Assembly: GCA_023435225.1 (NCBI GenBank)
Contig: JAEYRX010000016.1
Coordinates: 1 to 31,021, forward strand
Reading direction: 5' to 3'
DNA from: Bacillota bacterium
GTDB lineage: Bacteria; Bacillota; UBA4882; UBA8346
Length of the DNA stretch: 31,021 nt
The notes below the pieces were generated by a model, which had not been told where the DNA came from, searched no databases, and saw nothing but the letters and a program-made list of their open reading frames with translations. The position numbers were made by a program, and so were the translations under genes. The stretch's first letter is position 1; each line of letters begins with the position of its first letter. Of the stretch, positions 15,774-23,274 are shown in pieces.

Positions 15774-16204
15774 CAGAAAGAATCTACATCGATACCGATA
15801 TTATTTTGGATTTATTATTAAAACGTGAACCTTTTTATCCGGCGGCCCGAAGCATATTTTCATTATTGGAAAAGGGTGAATTAGAAGGGTGTGTGTCTCC
15901 GCTGATTTTCGCCAATTTGTTTTATATTCTGCGAAAATTAAAATCCGGACCCGAAGCCCTCAAAGTATTACAGAAGCTAAAAGTATTGGTAACAGTCTTA
16001 CCAATTGATGCAAAAATAATAGAAATGGCCCTCGCTTCAAACTTTAAAGATTTTAAAGATGCGATCCAATCCTATAGCGCCCTGGAAAATGGAATTCAAG
16101 TATTGATTACCAGGAATGTTAAAGATTATATCCCGTCTGCTTTGACGGTCTTTACGGCCGAGGAGTATCTCAAGATAAAGCAGGCCCAAATGAACGCTCC
16201 ATAA
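15770..16204 (+). CDS. PIN-domain toxin (VapC-like ribonuclease)
   Basis: 144 residues. The start IYIDTDIILDLLLKREPFY gives the first PIN acidic residues (Asp8, Asp10). FKDFKDAIQ (92-100) gives the third acidic cluster, and RNVKDY (115-120) is the final element. The usual mid-domain Glu (often in a 'xxElxy' helix) reads IFANLFYIL here, a variation seen in this subfamily. PIN toxins are Mg2+-dependent RNases that cut tRNA or rRNA. The gene overlaps the antitoxin by four bases. Its stop codon overlaps the start of a Cys-rich fragment (TAATG). Confidence 0.8.
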   Translation: MTERIYIDTDIILDLLLKREPFYPAARSIFSLLEKGELEGCVSPLIFANLFYILRKLKSGPEALKVLQKLKVLVTVLPIDAKIIEMALASNFKDFKDAIQSYSALENGIQVLITRNVKDYIPSALTVFTAEEYLKIKQAQMNAP

Positions 16205-16311
16205 TGTACCAGCCCGGCCATTTCGCGCGTATGTGCGCCGCACAAATGCACGGTTGCGGCTGCGGCGAGGACTTTGGCGGTGAATTACCTTTCTTCAGCC
16301 ACCCGGTTTAA
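16204..16311 (+). pseudogene. Truncated Cys-rich small protein fragment
   Basis: A 35-codon frame starting MYQPGHFARMCAAQMHGCGCG with an MHGCGCG metal-binding-like cluster, then stopping early. The N-terminus resembles small Cys-rich proteins that continue into a coiled coil. Here it runs into the response-regulator remnant and stops. The GC-rich codons differ from the neighbours. It is probably a truncated import. Confidence 0.4.
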
Positions 16312-16385
16312 AACCTCAGTCAATTCATCGAACTTATATGGTTTCATCACTACCCCGCAAAATCCAACCGTTCATAATCCGCCAT
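16285..16385 (-). pseudogene. C-terminal remnant of a response-regulator receiver domain
   Basis: On the minus strand the frame reads GFCGVVMKPYKFDELTEVL then NRVAEER and stop, the usual end of a CheY-like receiver (conserved K-P-Y/F). Just upstream in another frame is MADYERL, which fits the preceding receiver segment. A small deletion or frameshift therefore separates them. No kinase or rest of the gene is present. Confidence 0.6.
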
Positions 16386-16446
16386 GATTGTATCATTGAC
16401 ATATCCACTTTAACATCATTAATCTTTTCCGCATAAGAATTTGATC

Positions 16447-16499
16447 AAATATGTTGAATTTTGGTTCTTAAGTTTATCATTTCTAATTTCAACACATTT
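16447..16499. repeat. Small inverted-repeat element
   Basis: AAATATGTTGAATTT is paired with AATTTCAACACATTT, a near-perfect 15-bp inverted repeat around a loop of about 23 bases. It lies directly before another palindromic element. Confidence 0.5.
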
Positions 16500-16508
16500 C
16501 CTTGATTT

Positions 16509-16595
16509 ATAAAATGAAGAAAATACTATGAAGTTAATTTACAGCTGACATTAAGGATGTAAATCTATAACTAAAATTTTTCTTCATTTTATATG
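16509..16595. repeat. About 87-bp palindromic element, related to the one at 1809
   Basis: The arms ATAAAATGAAGAAAAT and ATTTTTCTTCATTTTATATG are inverted repeats. The core TTACAGCTGAC...AAGGATGTAAAT parallels the core of the element at 1809-1898. No reading frame is inside. Confidence 0.6.
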
Positions 16596-16694
16596 CCACC
16601 ACTGGCGCTTCTCTATGTCAATAGATTGAACCGCAGTTAGCGGTCATGATTCAAAAAACGGGAACGGGTTTTGCTATAAAGCTTGGATACAATA

Positions 16695-16703
16695 TGGTAT
16701 AAT
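16695..16703 (+). promoter_or_regulatory. Probable extended -10 promoter of rnj
   Basis: TGGTATAAT is a TGn-extended -10 box with no good -35 at the normal distance. It lies about 195 bases upstream of the rnj start, so the 98-bp element falls within the 5' leader. Confidence 0.45.
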
Positions 16704-16781
16704 GAGTCATATTAGCTTGAATCTTCCTCGCTGCTTGAGATAATGGCATAGAACGCGGCAATAATAATTATTTACGTTTAG

Positions 16782-16879
16782 AGAAGCGTTGATTAATCCG
16801 ATTTTGTGCGAGCAAATATGCGGCATTAGGCATTTTGCGAAGCACAAAATCGTCACTTATTCAATTAATCAGCGCTTCC
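16782..16879. mobile_element. 98-bp MITE-like palindromic element, copy 1
   Basis: The terminal arms GAAGCGTTGATTAAT and ATTAATCAGCGCTTC are inverted repeats. TTAG flanks both sides (778-781 and 880-883 within 16 kb), a possible 4-bp target duplication. The reverse complement matches the copy at 24739-24836 with only a few differences over 98 bases. It sits between the rnj promoter and the ribosome site. Confidence 0.8.
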
Positions 16880-16898
16880 TTAGTTAAAGGAGATTTGA

Positions 16899-18557
16899 AT
16901 GGAGAAAAATCAAATGAAGTTAAAGGTTATTCCCCTGGGCGGACTGGGGGAAATCGGCAAAAATATTACTGTTTTTGAGTATGAAAACGATATTGTCGTC
17001 GTCGATTGCGGGATGGCTTTCCCTGATGACGACATGCTGGGTATCGATTTGGTGCTGCCGGATACAACGTATCTGGCCAAAAATATTAATAAAGTAAAAG
17101 GAATTATTGTTACCCATGGGCATGAGGATCATATCGGGGCAATTCCGTATATTTTGAAGGATATGAATGTCCCGGTTTACGGAACTAAACTTTCCATGGG
17201 CCTATTGGAAAATAAGCTAATTGAACACGGCATTTTTTCGAATTGCAAACTTGAAACAATCAGCCCTGGCCAGACCATCGATTTAGGTTACTTTAAAGTG
17301 GAATTTATCCGGTCAACCCATAGTATTGCCGATGCGGTGGCCCTGGCCATCCATACTCCGGTGGGAGTGGTAATCCATACTTCGGACTTTAAAATCGATT
17401 ATACCCCGATTGTGGGTGATCCTATTGATCTGGCGCGGCTGGCGCAACTTGGAGAGAAAGGCGTTTTGCTGTTAATGTGCGACAGTACCAATGCAGAACG
17501 TCCGGGATACACCATGTCCGAAAGAACCGTTGGAGAAGCCTTTGAAGAAATCTTCGTGGATTCAAACAGCCGAATCTTGATTGCCACCTTTGCCTCAAAC
17601 ATTCACCGAATTCAGCAAGCGGTAAACGCGGCGATCAAATTTGAACGCAAAGTGGCTATCTTTGGCCGAAGCATGGTGAATGTATGTGACAAAGCGATGG
17701 AATTGGGTTATCTGAACATACCGGAAGGTATCCTTATTGATATTGATCATATTAATGATTACCAGCCAAAAGAACTGGTGCTCATCACCACCGGTAGCCA
17801 GGGAGAACCGATGTCGGCGCTGGCGAGAATGGCTGCCGGAGAGCACCGGCAGATTGAGATTACCGAAGGGGATTTGGTGGTGATTTCAGCAACTCCGATC
17901 CCCGGAAATGAAAAGACGGTTTCCAAGGTAATCAACGGCCTCTTTAAAAAAGGCGCCGATGTCGTTTATCATACTTTGATGGATATTCACGTTTCCGGCC
18001 ATGCTTGCCAGGAAGAATTGAAGCTGATTCATAATCTGGTCAAGCCACAATTTTTTGTGCCGGTTCATGGTGAATACCGGCATCTCAAACAGCACGCCAA
18101 ACTTGCGGAAAGCCTGGGAATGCCGAAAAAGAATATTTTCATAATGGACATTGGCGAAGTCCTGGAACTTGGTCCCGGCGGGGCCGGGAACAAAGGAAGA
18201 GTACCTGCGGGCAGAGTTCTAGTGGATGGTTTGGGCGTCGGCGATGTGGGGAATATTGTGCTAAGAGACAGAAAACAATTATCGGAAGACGGCATGATAA
18301 TTGTGATCGTCACCATTCAAAAGGAAACCGGCCAGTTGATTACCGGTCCCGATGTTATCTCCAGGGGATTTATCTATGTTAGAGAGTCGGAAGAACTGAT
18401 GGATGAAGTAAAGGAGATCTGTAAAAAAGCGTTCCAAAAATGCGAAGGCAAGAACTGGGCTTTTATGAAAAATACGATCAGGGATACTTTACGGGAATTC
18501 CTTTACATGAAGATAAAAAGAAAGCCCATGATATTACCGATTATTATGGAAATTTAA
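16899..18557 (+). CDS. rnj: Ribonuclease J
   Basis: 552 residues, the usual length for RNase J. It is a metallo-beta-lactamase/beta-CASP nuclease. THGHEDH (72-78) carries the zinc ligands; further ligands are His141 (STHS), Asp163 (SDFK) and His390 (VPVHGEYRHL). The beta-CASP elements GSQGEPMSAL (299-308) and HVSGHA (364-369) are present. RNase J acts as a 5'-3' exonuclease and endonuclease in mRNA turnover and rRNA maturation. AAAGGAG lies six bases before the ATG. The leader contains the 98-bp element; RNase J transcripts with strong 5' hairpins could be protected from 5' entry (inference). A shared terminator follows. Confidence 0.95.
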   Translation: MEKNQMKLKVIPLGGLGEIGKNITVFEYENDIVVVDCGMAFPDDDMLGIDLVLPDTTYLAKNINKVKGIIVTHGHEDHIGAIPYILKDMNVPVYGTKLSMGLLENKLIEHGIFSNCKLETISPGQTIDLGYFKVEFIRSTHSIADAVALAIHTPVGVVIHTSDFKIDYTPIVGDPIDLARLAQLGEKGVLLLMCDSTNAERPGYTMSERTVGEAFEEIFVDSNSRILIATFASNIHRIQQAVNAAIKFERKVAIFGRSMVNVCDKAMELGYLNIPEGILIDIDHINDYQPKELVLITTGSQGEPMSALARMAAGEHRQIEITEGDLVVISATPIPGNEKTVSKVINGLFKKGADVVYHTLMDIHVSGHACQEELKLIHNLVKPQFFVPVHGEYRHLKQHAKLAESLGMPKKNIFIMDIGEVLELGPGGAGNKGRVPAGRVLVDGLGVGDVGNIVLRDRKQLSEDGMIIVIVTIQKETGQLITGPDVISRGFIYVRESEELMDEVKEICKKAFQKCEGKNWAFMKNTIRDTLREFLYMKIKRKPMILPIIMEI

Positions 18558-18676
18558 CTGAGACAATCAATATTTGAACATTGGCTTTGGTTTACTCTCC
18601 CACTCGGGTTTAAAGCATTAATGTATAAATGTTTTCTTATATATCGGGCATACTATCAATTCCTCCTAAAATATGC

Positions 18677-18710
18677 AAAAACAGAGAGCGCCGTTCAACT
18701 CTCTGTTTTT
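18677..18710. terminator. Bidirectional terminator between rnj and the oxidoreductase gene
   Basis: AAAAACAGAGAG and CTCTCTGTTTTT form a perfect 12-bp stem around a ten-base loop, with A and T runs on the two sides. It separates two convergent genes. Confidence 0.9.
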
Positions 18711-18731
18711 GTAAAATCTTTATTATATCCA

Positions 18732-19814
18732 CTATCTGGCGCATGCATATTCGTCTAATAACGAATTGATCAAAGTCTTAACCGAAACTATCTCTTTAGT
18801 GCGATATCCATTGGCTCCCGAAAAGACAAATCCTTGTTTTAGCTTGCCCCGGCAGGCGTTGATTAAGGCCAACGCTATACAATAAGGACTTTTTTTATAA
18901 TCGCAAGATGTAATGCAGTGATAAGGGCAGTGAAACGGTTTCTTTTTACCGGTGGCAACATCGGCGATAAATTGGTTTTTAATAGCTCTTCCCAATAAGC
19001 CGACCGGACTTTTAATAATTACCAGGTCTTCTTGTTTTATACCTAGAAAAGCTCTCTTGAACTCAATAGCCGCATCACACTCATCCGTGGTAACGAAACG
19101 GGTCGCCATCTGCACTCCAGCGGCGCCCAGTTGTAAAAACTTATTAATATCCGCGCCGGTATAGATACCACCGGCGGCAATCACCGGGATCGTCCTTTGA
19201 TATTGCGCTTCGTACGCACCTACTTCGGTTACCACTTGGGGGATCAAATTTTCCAGTGAATACTCGGGACTGCCGATTTGGTCCGCTTTAAACCCCAAAT
19301 GCCCGCCTGCCAATGGTCCTTCTACCACCACCGCATCCGGAACATAGTTATACTTTTCAACCCACTTTTTAATAATAATCCCGGCCGCCCGGGCCGAAGA
19401 TACGATAGGAACCAGTTTGGTCTTTTTAGTCCCCGCCAGAAACTGCGGCAGGTTCAGCGGAAGACCGGCGCCGGAGAAAATGACATCGGCGCCTTCCTCG
19501 ATGGCGGTTCGGGCCATATCGGCAAAGTTTGACAAAGCGGTCATGATATTGACCCCGATGATTCCTTTAGTCAGTTCACGGGCTTTTTTAATCTCTTTCT
19601 TCAGTACTCTAATGTTAGCCGCTAAAAAATCCCCGGCAAAGTCAGGATCCAGCATCCCGATACCGGCAGTGGCAATCACTCCAATGCCTCCTTCGTTGGC
19701 TACGGCTGAGGCCAATCCGGACAAAGAAACTCCGACTCCCATTCCGCCCTGGATAATCGGTAGTTGCGCGGTCAAATCTCCAATGCTAAAACTTTTAATA
19801 GTATTTAATTTCAT
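18732..19814 (-). CDS. Nitronate monooxygenase-family FMN oxidoreductase (FabK-like)
   Basis: 360 residues. The TIM-barrel start LPIIQGGMGVG (19-28) is typical of the 2-nitropropane dioxygenase/FabK family. VVVEGPLAGGHLGF (161-173) supplies the conserved His170, and VIAAGGIYTG and GAAGVQMATRF bind FMN phosphate. The C-terminal Cys-rich tail (Cys294, 298, 302, 310 and 319) is a feature of a widespread clostridial subgroup and may bind a metal or Fe-S cluster. The family includes nitronate monooxygenases, enoyl-ACP reductase II and polyketide trans-ER enzymes, so the substrate is unsettled. A GGAGG site precedes the ATG. It ends at a terminator shared with rnj. Confidence 0.85.
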   Translation of the reverse strand: MKLNTIKSFSIGDLTAQLPIIQGGMGVGVSLSGLASAVANEGGIGVIATAGIGMLDPDFAGDFLAANIRVLKKEIKKARELTKGIIGVNIMTALSNFADMARTAIEEGADVIFSGAGLPLNLPQFLAGTKKTKLVPIVSSARAAGIIIKKWVEKYNYVPDAVVVEGPLAGGHLGFKADQIGSPEYSLENLIPQVVTEVGAYEAQYQRTIPVIAAGGIYTGADINKFLQLGAAGVQMATRFVTTDECDAAIEFKRAFLGIKQEDLVIIKSPVGLLGRAIKNQFIADVATGKKKPFHCPYHCITSCDYKKSPYCIALALINACRGKLKQGFVFSGANGYRTKEIVSVKTLINSLLDEYACAR

Positions 19815-19865
19815 AATATTCCTCCGCCTTTATGAACGTAACATTTGGTTTATATAACTGCTTCA

Positions 19866-20231
19866 TTAATATTTGCTGTACCAAAACTTATCAACATTGA
19901 TGCCGTTTTGCTTAACCAAATCTTTTACTTCATTTAAATTCTTTTTGGGTGTTATCATGTGAAAATCGAAACCGCTTCGGCTTATTGTCCGCCACCTTTC
20001 AAGTATCTTGGGATCGTTCATTATATCAGAGAGCACTACCTCACACAATACTGTTTCAGTATCAAAAACAGCCGATAAATCAGGGATATAACCGCCAACC
20101 TTAACCGGTTGTCCATGGATATAATTCTTATTATTTATTTTTATATTCGTATAACCCAACTTTTGATAATTGAGCGCCTGGGTAATGAGTAGCTTATTAT
20201 AGAGGTGTTGTTCATTTTGAGTTTTAGCCAT
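19866..20231 (-). CDS. Small protein with a PD-(D/E)xK nuclease-like pattern
   Basis: 121 residues from the ATG at 20231, which sits seven bases after a perfect AAGGAGG; an ATG two codons earlier is too close to that site. GGYIPDLSAVFDTETVLCEVVLSD (47-69 split) has the PD...ExV arrangement of PD-(D/E)xK-fold proteins, though the Lys of the motif is replaced. Later FHMITPKKNLNEV fits a fold-completing strand and helix. It may be an inactive or diverged nuclease fold. It lies upstream of the oxidoreductase gene on the same strand (51-base gap). A terminator-like hairpin lies just ahead of the ribosome site, so its expression may be attenuated. Confidence 0.6.
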   Translation of the reverse strand: MAKTQNEQHLYNKLLITQALNYQKLGYTNIKINNKNYIHGQPVKVGGYIPDLSAVFDTETVLCEVVLSDIMNDPKILERWRTISRSGFDFHMITPKKNLNEVKDLVKQNGINVDKFWYSKY

Positions 20232-20249
20232 TATCATACCTCCTTATAT

Positions 20250-20284
20250 ATAAAAAAAATAAGCTGGCAGAAATACCAGCTTTA
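20250..20284 (-). terminator. Terminator-like hairpin in the leader of the small nuclease-like gene
   Basis: On the minus strand AAGCTGG, an eight-base loop and CCAGCTT are followed by ATTTTTTTT, a good intrinsic terminator. It lies about 20 bases before the ATG of the downstream gene with no recognisable gene upstream on that strand. It either ends a short RNA or attenuates the gene. Confidence 0.65.
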
Positions 20285-20707
20285 TCATGGATATCCCTTA
20301 AATTCGTATTATAATTTTCCTTAAACCACAAATGACATCTTATTTATGAACATAATCCTTCTAAATTAATTATCCTCTTCATTTCCCAATAATATGGAGG
20401 CAATTTCTTTTAAGAATTTGCAAACATTATTACTTCCTAAGTTTAGGCATTATATATATAATAGCACAGATTTTAAAAATATACTAAATAATTTTAAAAT
20501 TTATCATTTTCCGTAGATTAATCTTGTTCATTACATATCCATCTTGTATAATTCCTTTAGTTCAGGCTAAAAATACCAATTAATTATATATCTTACCAAT
20601 CCATTGAAAAGACGTTAAGGATCAGATTTTTGGCTTGGTATACATATCTTTATATATTGCTGATCTTTAAAACTAAACCTATTCGATAGTGCAAGAAAGG
20701 CGTCAAT
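20285..20707. other. AT-rich intergenic region between divergent genes
   Basis: Holds a minus-strand extended -10-like TGCTATTAT near 20455-20463 and a 27-codon minus-strand frame (about 20366-20446, ending KEIASILLGNEEDN) without a start codon. That frame may be the remnant of a gene. On the plus side only the ribosome site AAGAAAGG for gerA of operon 3 is clear. No confident sigma-G promoter was found. Confidence 0.4.
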
Positions 20708-22174
20708 ATGAACGAGCCGAAACCTATTCCGGCACCAGTTAACGATTTTATTTCATTCATTAAGACAAACCTAGGCAATCCGGTTGATTTATATTATGAA
20801 TCTTTCGGAAAACCAACCTTTACGGTTGTTTTCCTAAGCTCGTTCACGGATAAAACCGAGTTGCAAACTTATATTTTGAAACCTTTATCAAAAATATGCG
20901 CAGAAGAAACTAATCCCAATTGGGAAAAACTTTTAGGTTTAATTCCTAAAGGAATTCATTTTCGTCGGGATAATCTGCAGGAAGCTATCAGTGATCTGTT
21001 AAAGGGTTTTACCTTAATTCATCTTTCGGGAAGTAAATACATCTACTCCTTCGATACTCATAAGGAAGTTAAGCGCCAACCCAGCGAACCGCTGGTGGAA
21101 CGCACTATCCGCGGTCCTAAAGTTTCATTACTGGAAGCCATCGATGAAAATATCCTTATGGTTCGCCGGGCTATTAAAAACAACCATTTACGAGTCGACG
21201 GGATGCAGATCGGCGAAAGGACCGAAACCAGAGTAGTCATGCTTTACCTTGATGATGTGGCCGATCCGGCCATCGTGGCTGAAGTAAAGCACCGATTATC
21301 TGCAATAAATATTGACGGCATCGTCGATAGTGGTTATGTTGAACAACTAATATCGGATAATCCCTTATCAATTTTTCCACTGACTCAAAGCACCGAACGC
21401 CCGGATAAATTAGTGGCGGCGATACTGGAAGGACGGGTAGCAATTCTGGTAGACGGCAGTTCCAATGGCATTATCGTGCCGATAACCGTGAACGAACTAT
21501 ACCAAAGCCCCGAGGATTATTATTTTACTTTTTGGTTCGGGGGATTTTTACGCTTCTTTCGAATTCTCGGCAATAATCTTGCCGTCGCCCTTCCCGGCCT
21601 ATATATTGCTTTGGTCGGGGTAAATCCGGAATTGTTGCCGATCAAATTTGCGCTCACCATCTCCGGCAGCCGGATGGGGGTCGCTTTTCCTATTTTAATC
21701 GAACTGTTAATTATGGAAACAGTGATCGAAATCTTCCGGGAGGGAAGTCTGCGACTGCCTACCACCGTCAGCCAGACATTAGGAGTTACTGCGGGAATCG
21801 TATTGGGGGCCGCCTCGGTAGCCACCGGTTTAATCTCCAATGCCACGCTGGTGGTAGTTATTATCACTTCCATTGCCTCATACTCCGGTCCCAGTTATGA
21901 GATTGGGCTCTCCTGGCGGATTCTCCGGTATATCCTGATTTTGGCTGCGGCTTTTATGGGGATCTATGGTTTAGTAATCGCCGGAATTATGGTTTTAACA
22001 CATGCCGCAATCCAGAATTCTTTTGGAATATCATACCTCGCCCCCTGGGCCCCGATAGAAATCCTTGAACTTGAAGATACCGTAATCCGAAGACCCTTAT
22101 GGATACGCCGCCGCTTAAGGATTTATCATCCCATTGATCGTGTCCGTTTCGGGAGGAAAGGAACTAAATCATGA
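20708..22174 (+). CDS. gerKA: Spore germination receptor subunit A (GerA family), operon 3
   Basis: 488 residues. Family hallmarks are RTIRGPKVSLLEAIDENILMV in the cytoplasmic half and KHRLSAINIDGIVDSGYVEQLISD. STERPDKLVAAILEGRVAILV comes before the membrane part, and ELLIMETVIEIFREGSLRLPT lies in the membrane domain. About five helices follow residue 270. It is closer in length and sequence to the operon 2 paralogue than to operon 1. GAAAGG lies about seven bases before the ATG. Its stop overlaps the gerB start by four bases. This operon is on the plus strand, opposite to the other two. Confidence 0.92.
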   Translation: MNEPKPIPAPVNDFISFIKTNLGNPVDLYYESFGKPTFTVVFLSSFTDKTELQTYILKPLSKICAEETNPNWEKLLGLIPKGIHFRRDNLQEAISDLLKGFTLIHLSGSKYIYSFDTHKEVKRQPSEPLVERTIRGPKVSLLEAIDENILMVRRAIKNNHLRVDGMQIGERTETRVVMLYLDDVADPAIVAEVKHRLSAINIDGIVDSGYVEQLISDNPLSIFPLTQSTERPDKLVAAILEGRVAILVDGSSNGIIVPITVNELYQSPEDYYFTFWFGGFLRFFRILGNNLAVALPGLYIALVGVNPELLPIKFALTISGSRMGVAFPILIELLIMETVIEIFREGSLRLPTTVSQTLGVTAGIVLGAASVATGLISNATLVVVIITSIASYSGPSYEIGLSWRILRYILILAAAFMGIYGLVIAGIMVLTHAAIQNSFGISYLAPWAPIEILELEDTVIRRPLWIRRRLRIYHPIDRVRFGRKGTKS

Positions 22175-23274
22175 AAAAAATCTTTGAGAAGCCGCAACTA
22201 TCTCCGGCAATGTTTTTCATTTTATTGCTGGTATCTTTATCGGGTTTGGATTTTTTGGTGACCCCCTATGATGTTGCCGAAGCGGCAGGACCCAGCGCTT
22301 ATTGGGCGGTATTGGGCTCTTTGATTTTAGTCTTGCCGATAATTTGGCTAATAGTCCTTTTTAAAAACCGTTTTCCGGATGAAGACCTTTTTCAAGTTGC
22401 CGGGCGCAGTCTGGGTAAACCTTTAGCCGTCGTAGGAAATTTATTTTTTTTGAGTATTTATTTTATTTGGTTGATGATAGTTATCCCCAATGCCTGTTAT
22501 TTAGTTTCAACATACTTATTTGACCGGACCCCGATAATTATAATTGAAGTAACTCTCCTGGCTGCCATTGGTTACATTGCCGTAAACGGTCTCAAAGCAG
22601 TGTGTCGAATGGCGGCTTTTGTGTTTGTTCCCACTATTATTATCAGATTATTAATGAAATTAATCTCTTTATATAATGTGGATATGGACTTTTTATTACC
22701 GCTATTCTCCAATCATCCCCTGGGTTATTTAACTGGGGCTGCAACCACCGTAAGTCAGTTTTTACCGATATGCACGGCATTTTTGATTTATCCGCTCCTC
22801 AAAAAACCATCTAAATTAGGTGTGGCGACAACAGGAGCGGCAGCTGCGGCCACATCCATCATATTAATGGGTGTTGTTGGTACGATTGGGGTTTTTAGCG
22901 CGCCGGTTGCTCAAAGATTTATCTGGCCTAACTTAGATGCAGTTCATACTATTAGCATTCCCTATCTGGTGATGGAACAATTCGGCTTACTGTTTATTAT
23001 CGTTTGGTTAACCATGTTTCTAATCGGGACCTCATATTATTTCACTTTTCTGGCGGCCGGACTTAAACAACAATTTCCTATTTTGAACTATCAATATACC
23101 ATACTGGGATTGTTAATATTAGTGGGAGTCGGCGGGTTAATCATTTTTCCAAACGTATACCGGTTAAATCCGGCGTTTACTTTTTTGCGCCGTTATGCAA
23201 TATTACCGGTAGTTGTTTATCCTCTCATAATATATCTAATATCATGGTTAAGGGGCTTAAAAGGCTGGAAATGA
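22171..23274 (+). CDS. gerKB: Spore germination receptor subunit B (endospore permease family), operon 3
   Basis: 367 residues, about ten helices, spore_permease family. It shows SLSGLDFLVTPYDVAEAAGP in helix 1, LFKNRFPDEDLFQVAGRSLG after helix 2 and a helix-8 area with YLVMEQFGLLFIIVWLTMF. It is the putative germinant-binding subunit. It is coupled by ATGA overlaps to gerA upstream and gerC downstream, without any inserted element. This shows the ancestral tight arrangement that is broken in the other two operons. Confidence 0.92.
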   Translation: MKKIFEKPQLSPAMFFILLLVSLSGLDFLVTPYDVAEAAGPSAYWAVLGSLILVLPIIWLIVLFKNRFPDEDLFQVAGRSLGKPLAVVGNLFFLSIYFIWLMIVIPNACYLVSTYLFDRTPIIIIEVTLLAAIGYIAVNGLKAVCRMAAFVFVPTIIIRLLMKLISLYNVDMDFLLPLFSNHPLGYLTGAATTVSQFLPICTAFLIYPLLKKPSKLGVATTGAAAAATSIILMGVVGTIGVFSAPVAQRFIWPNLDAVHTISIPYLVMEQFGLLFIIVWLTMFLIGTSYYFTFLAAGLKQQFPILNYQYTILGLLILVGVGGLIIFPNVYRLNPAFTFLRRYAILPVVVYPLIIYLISWLRGLKGWK

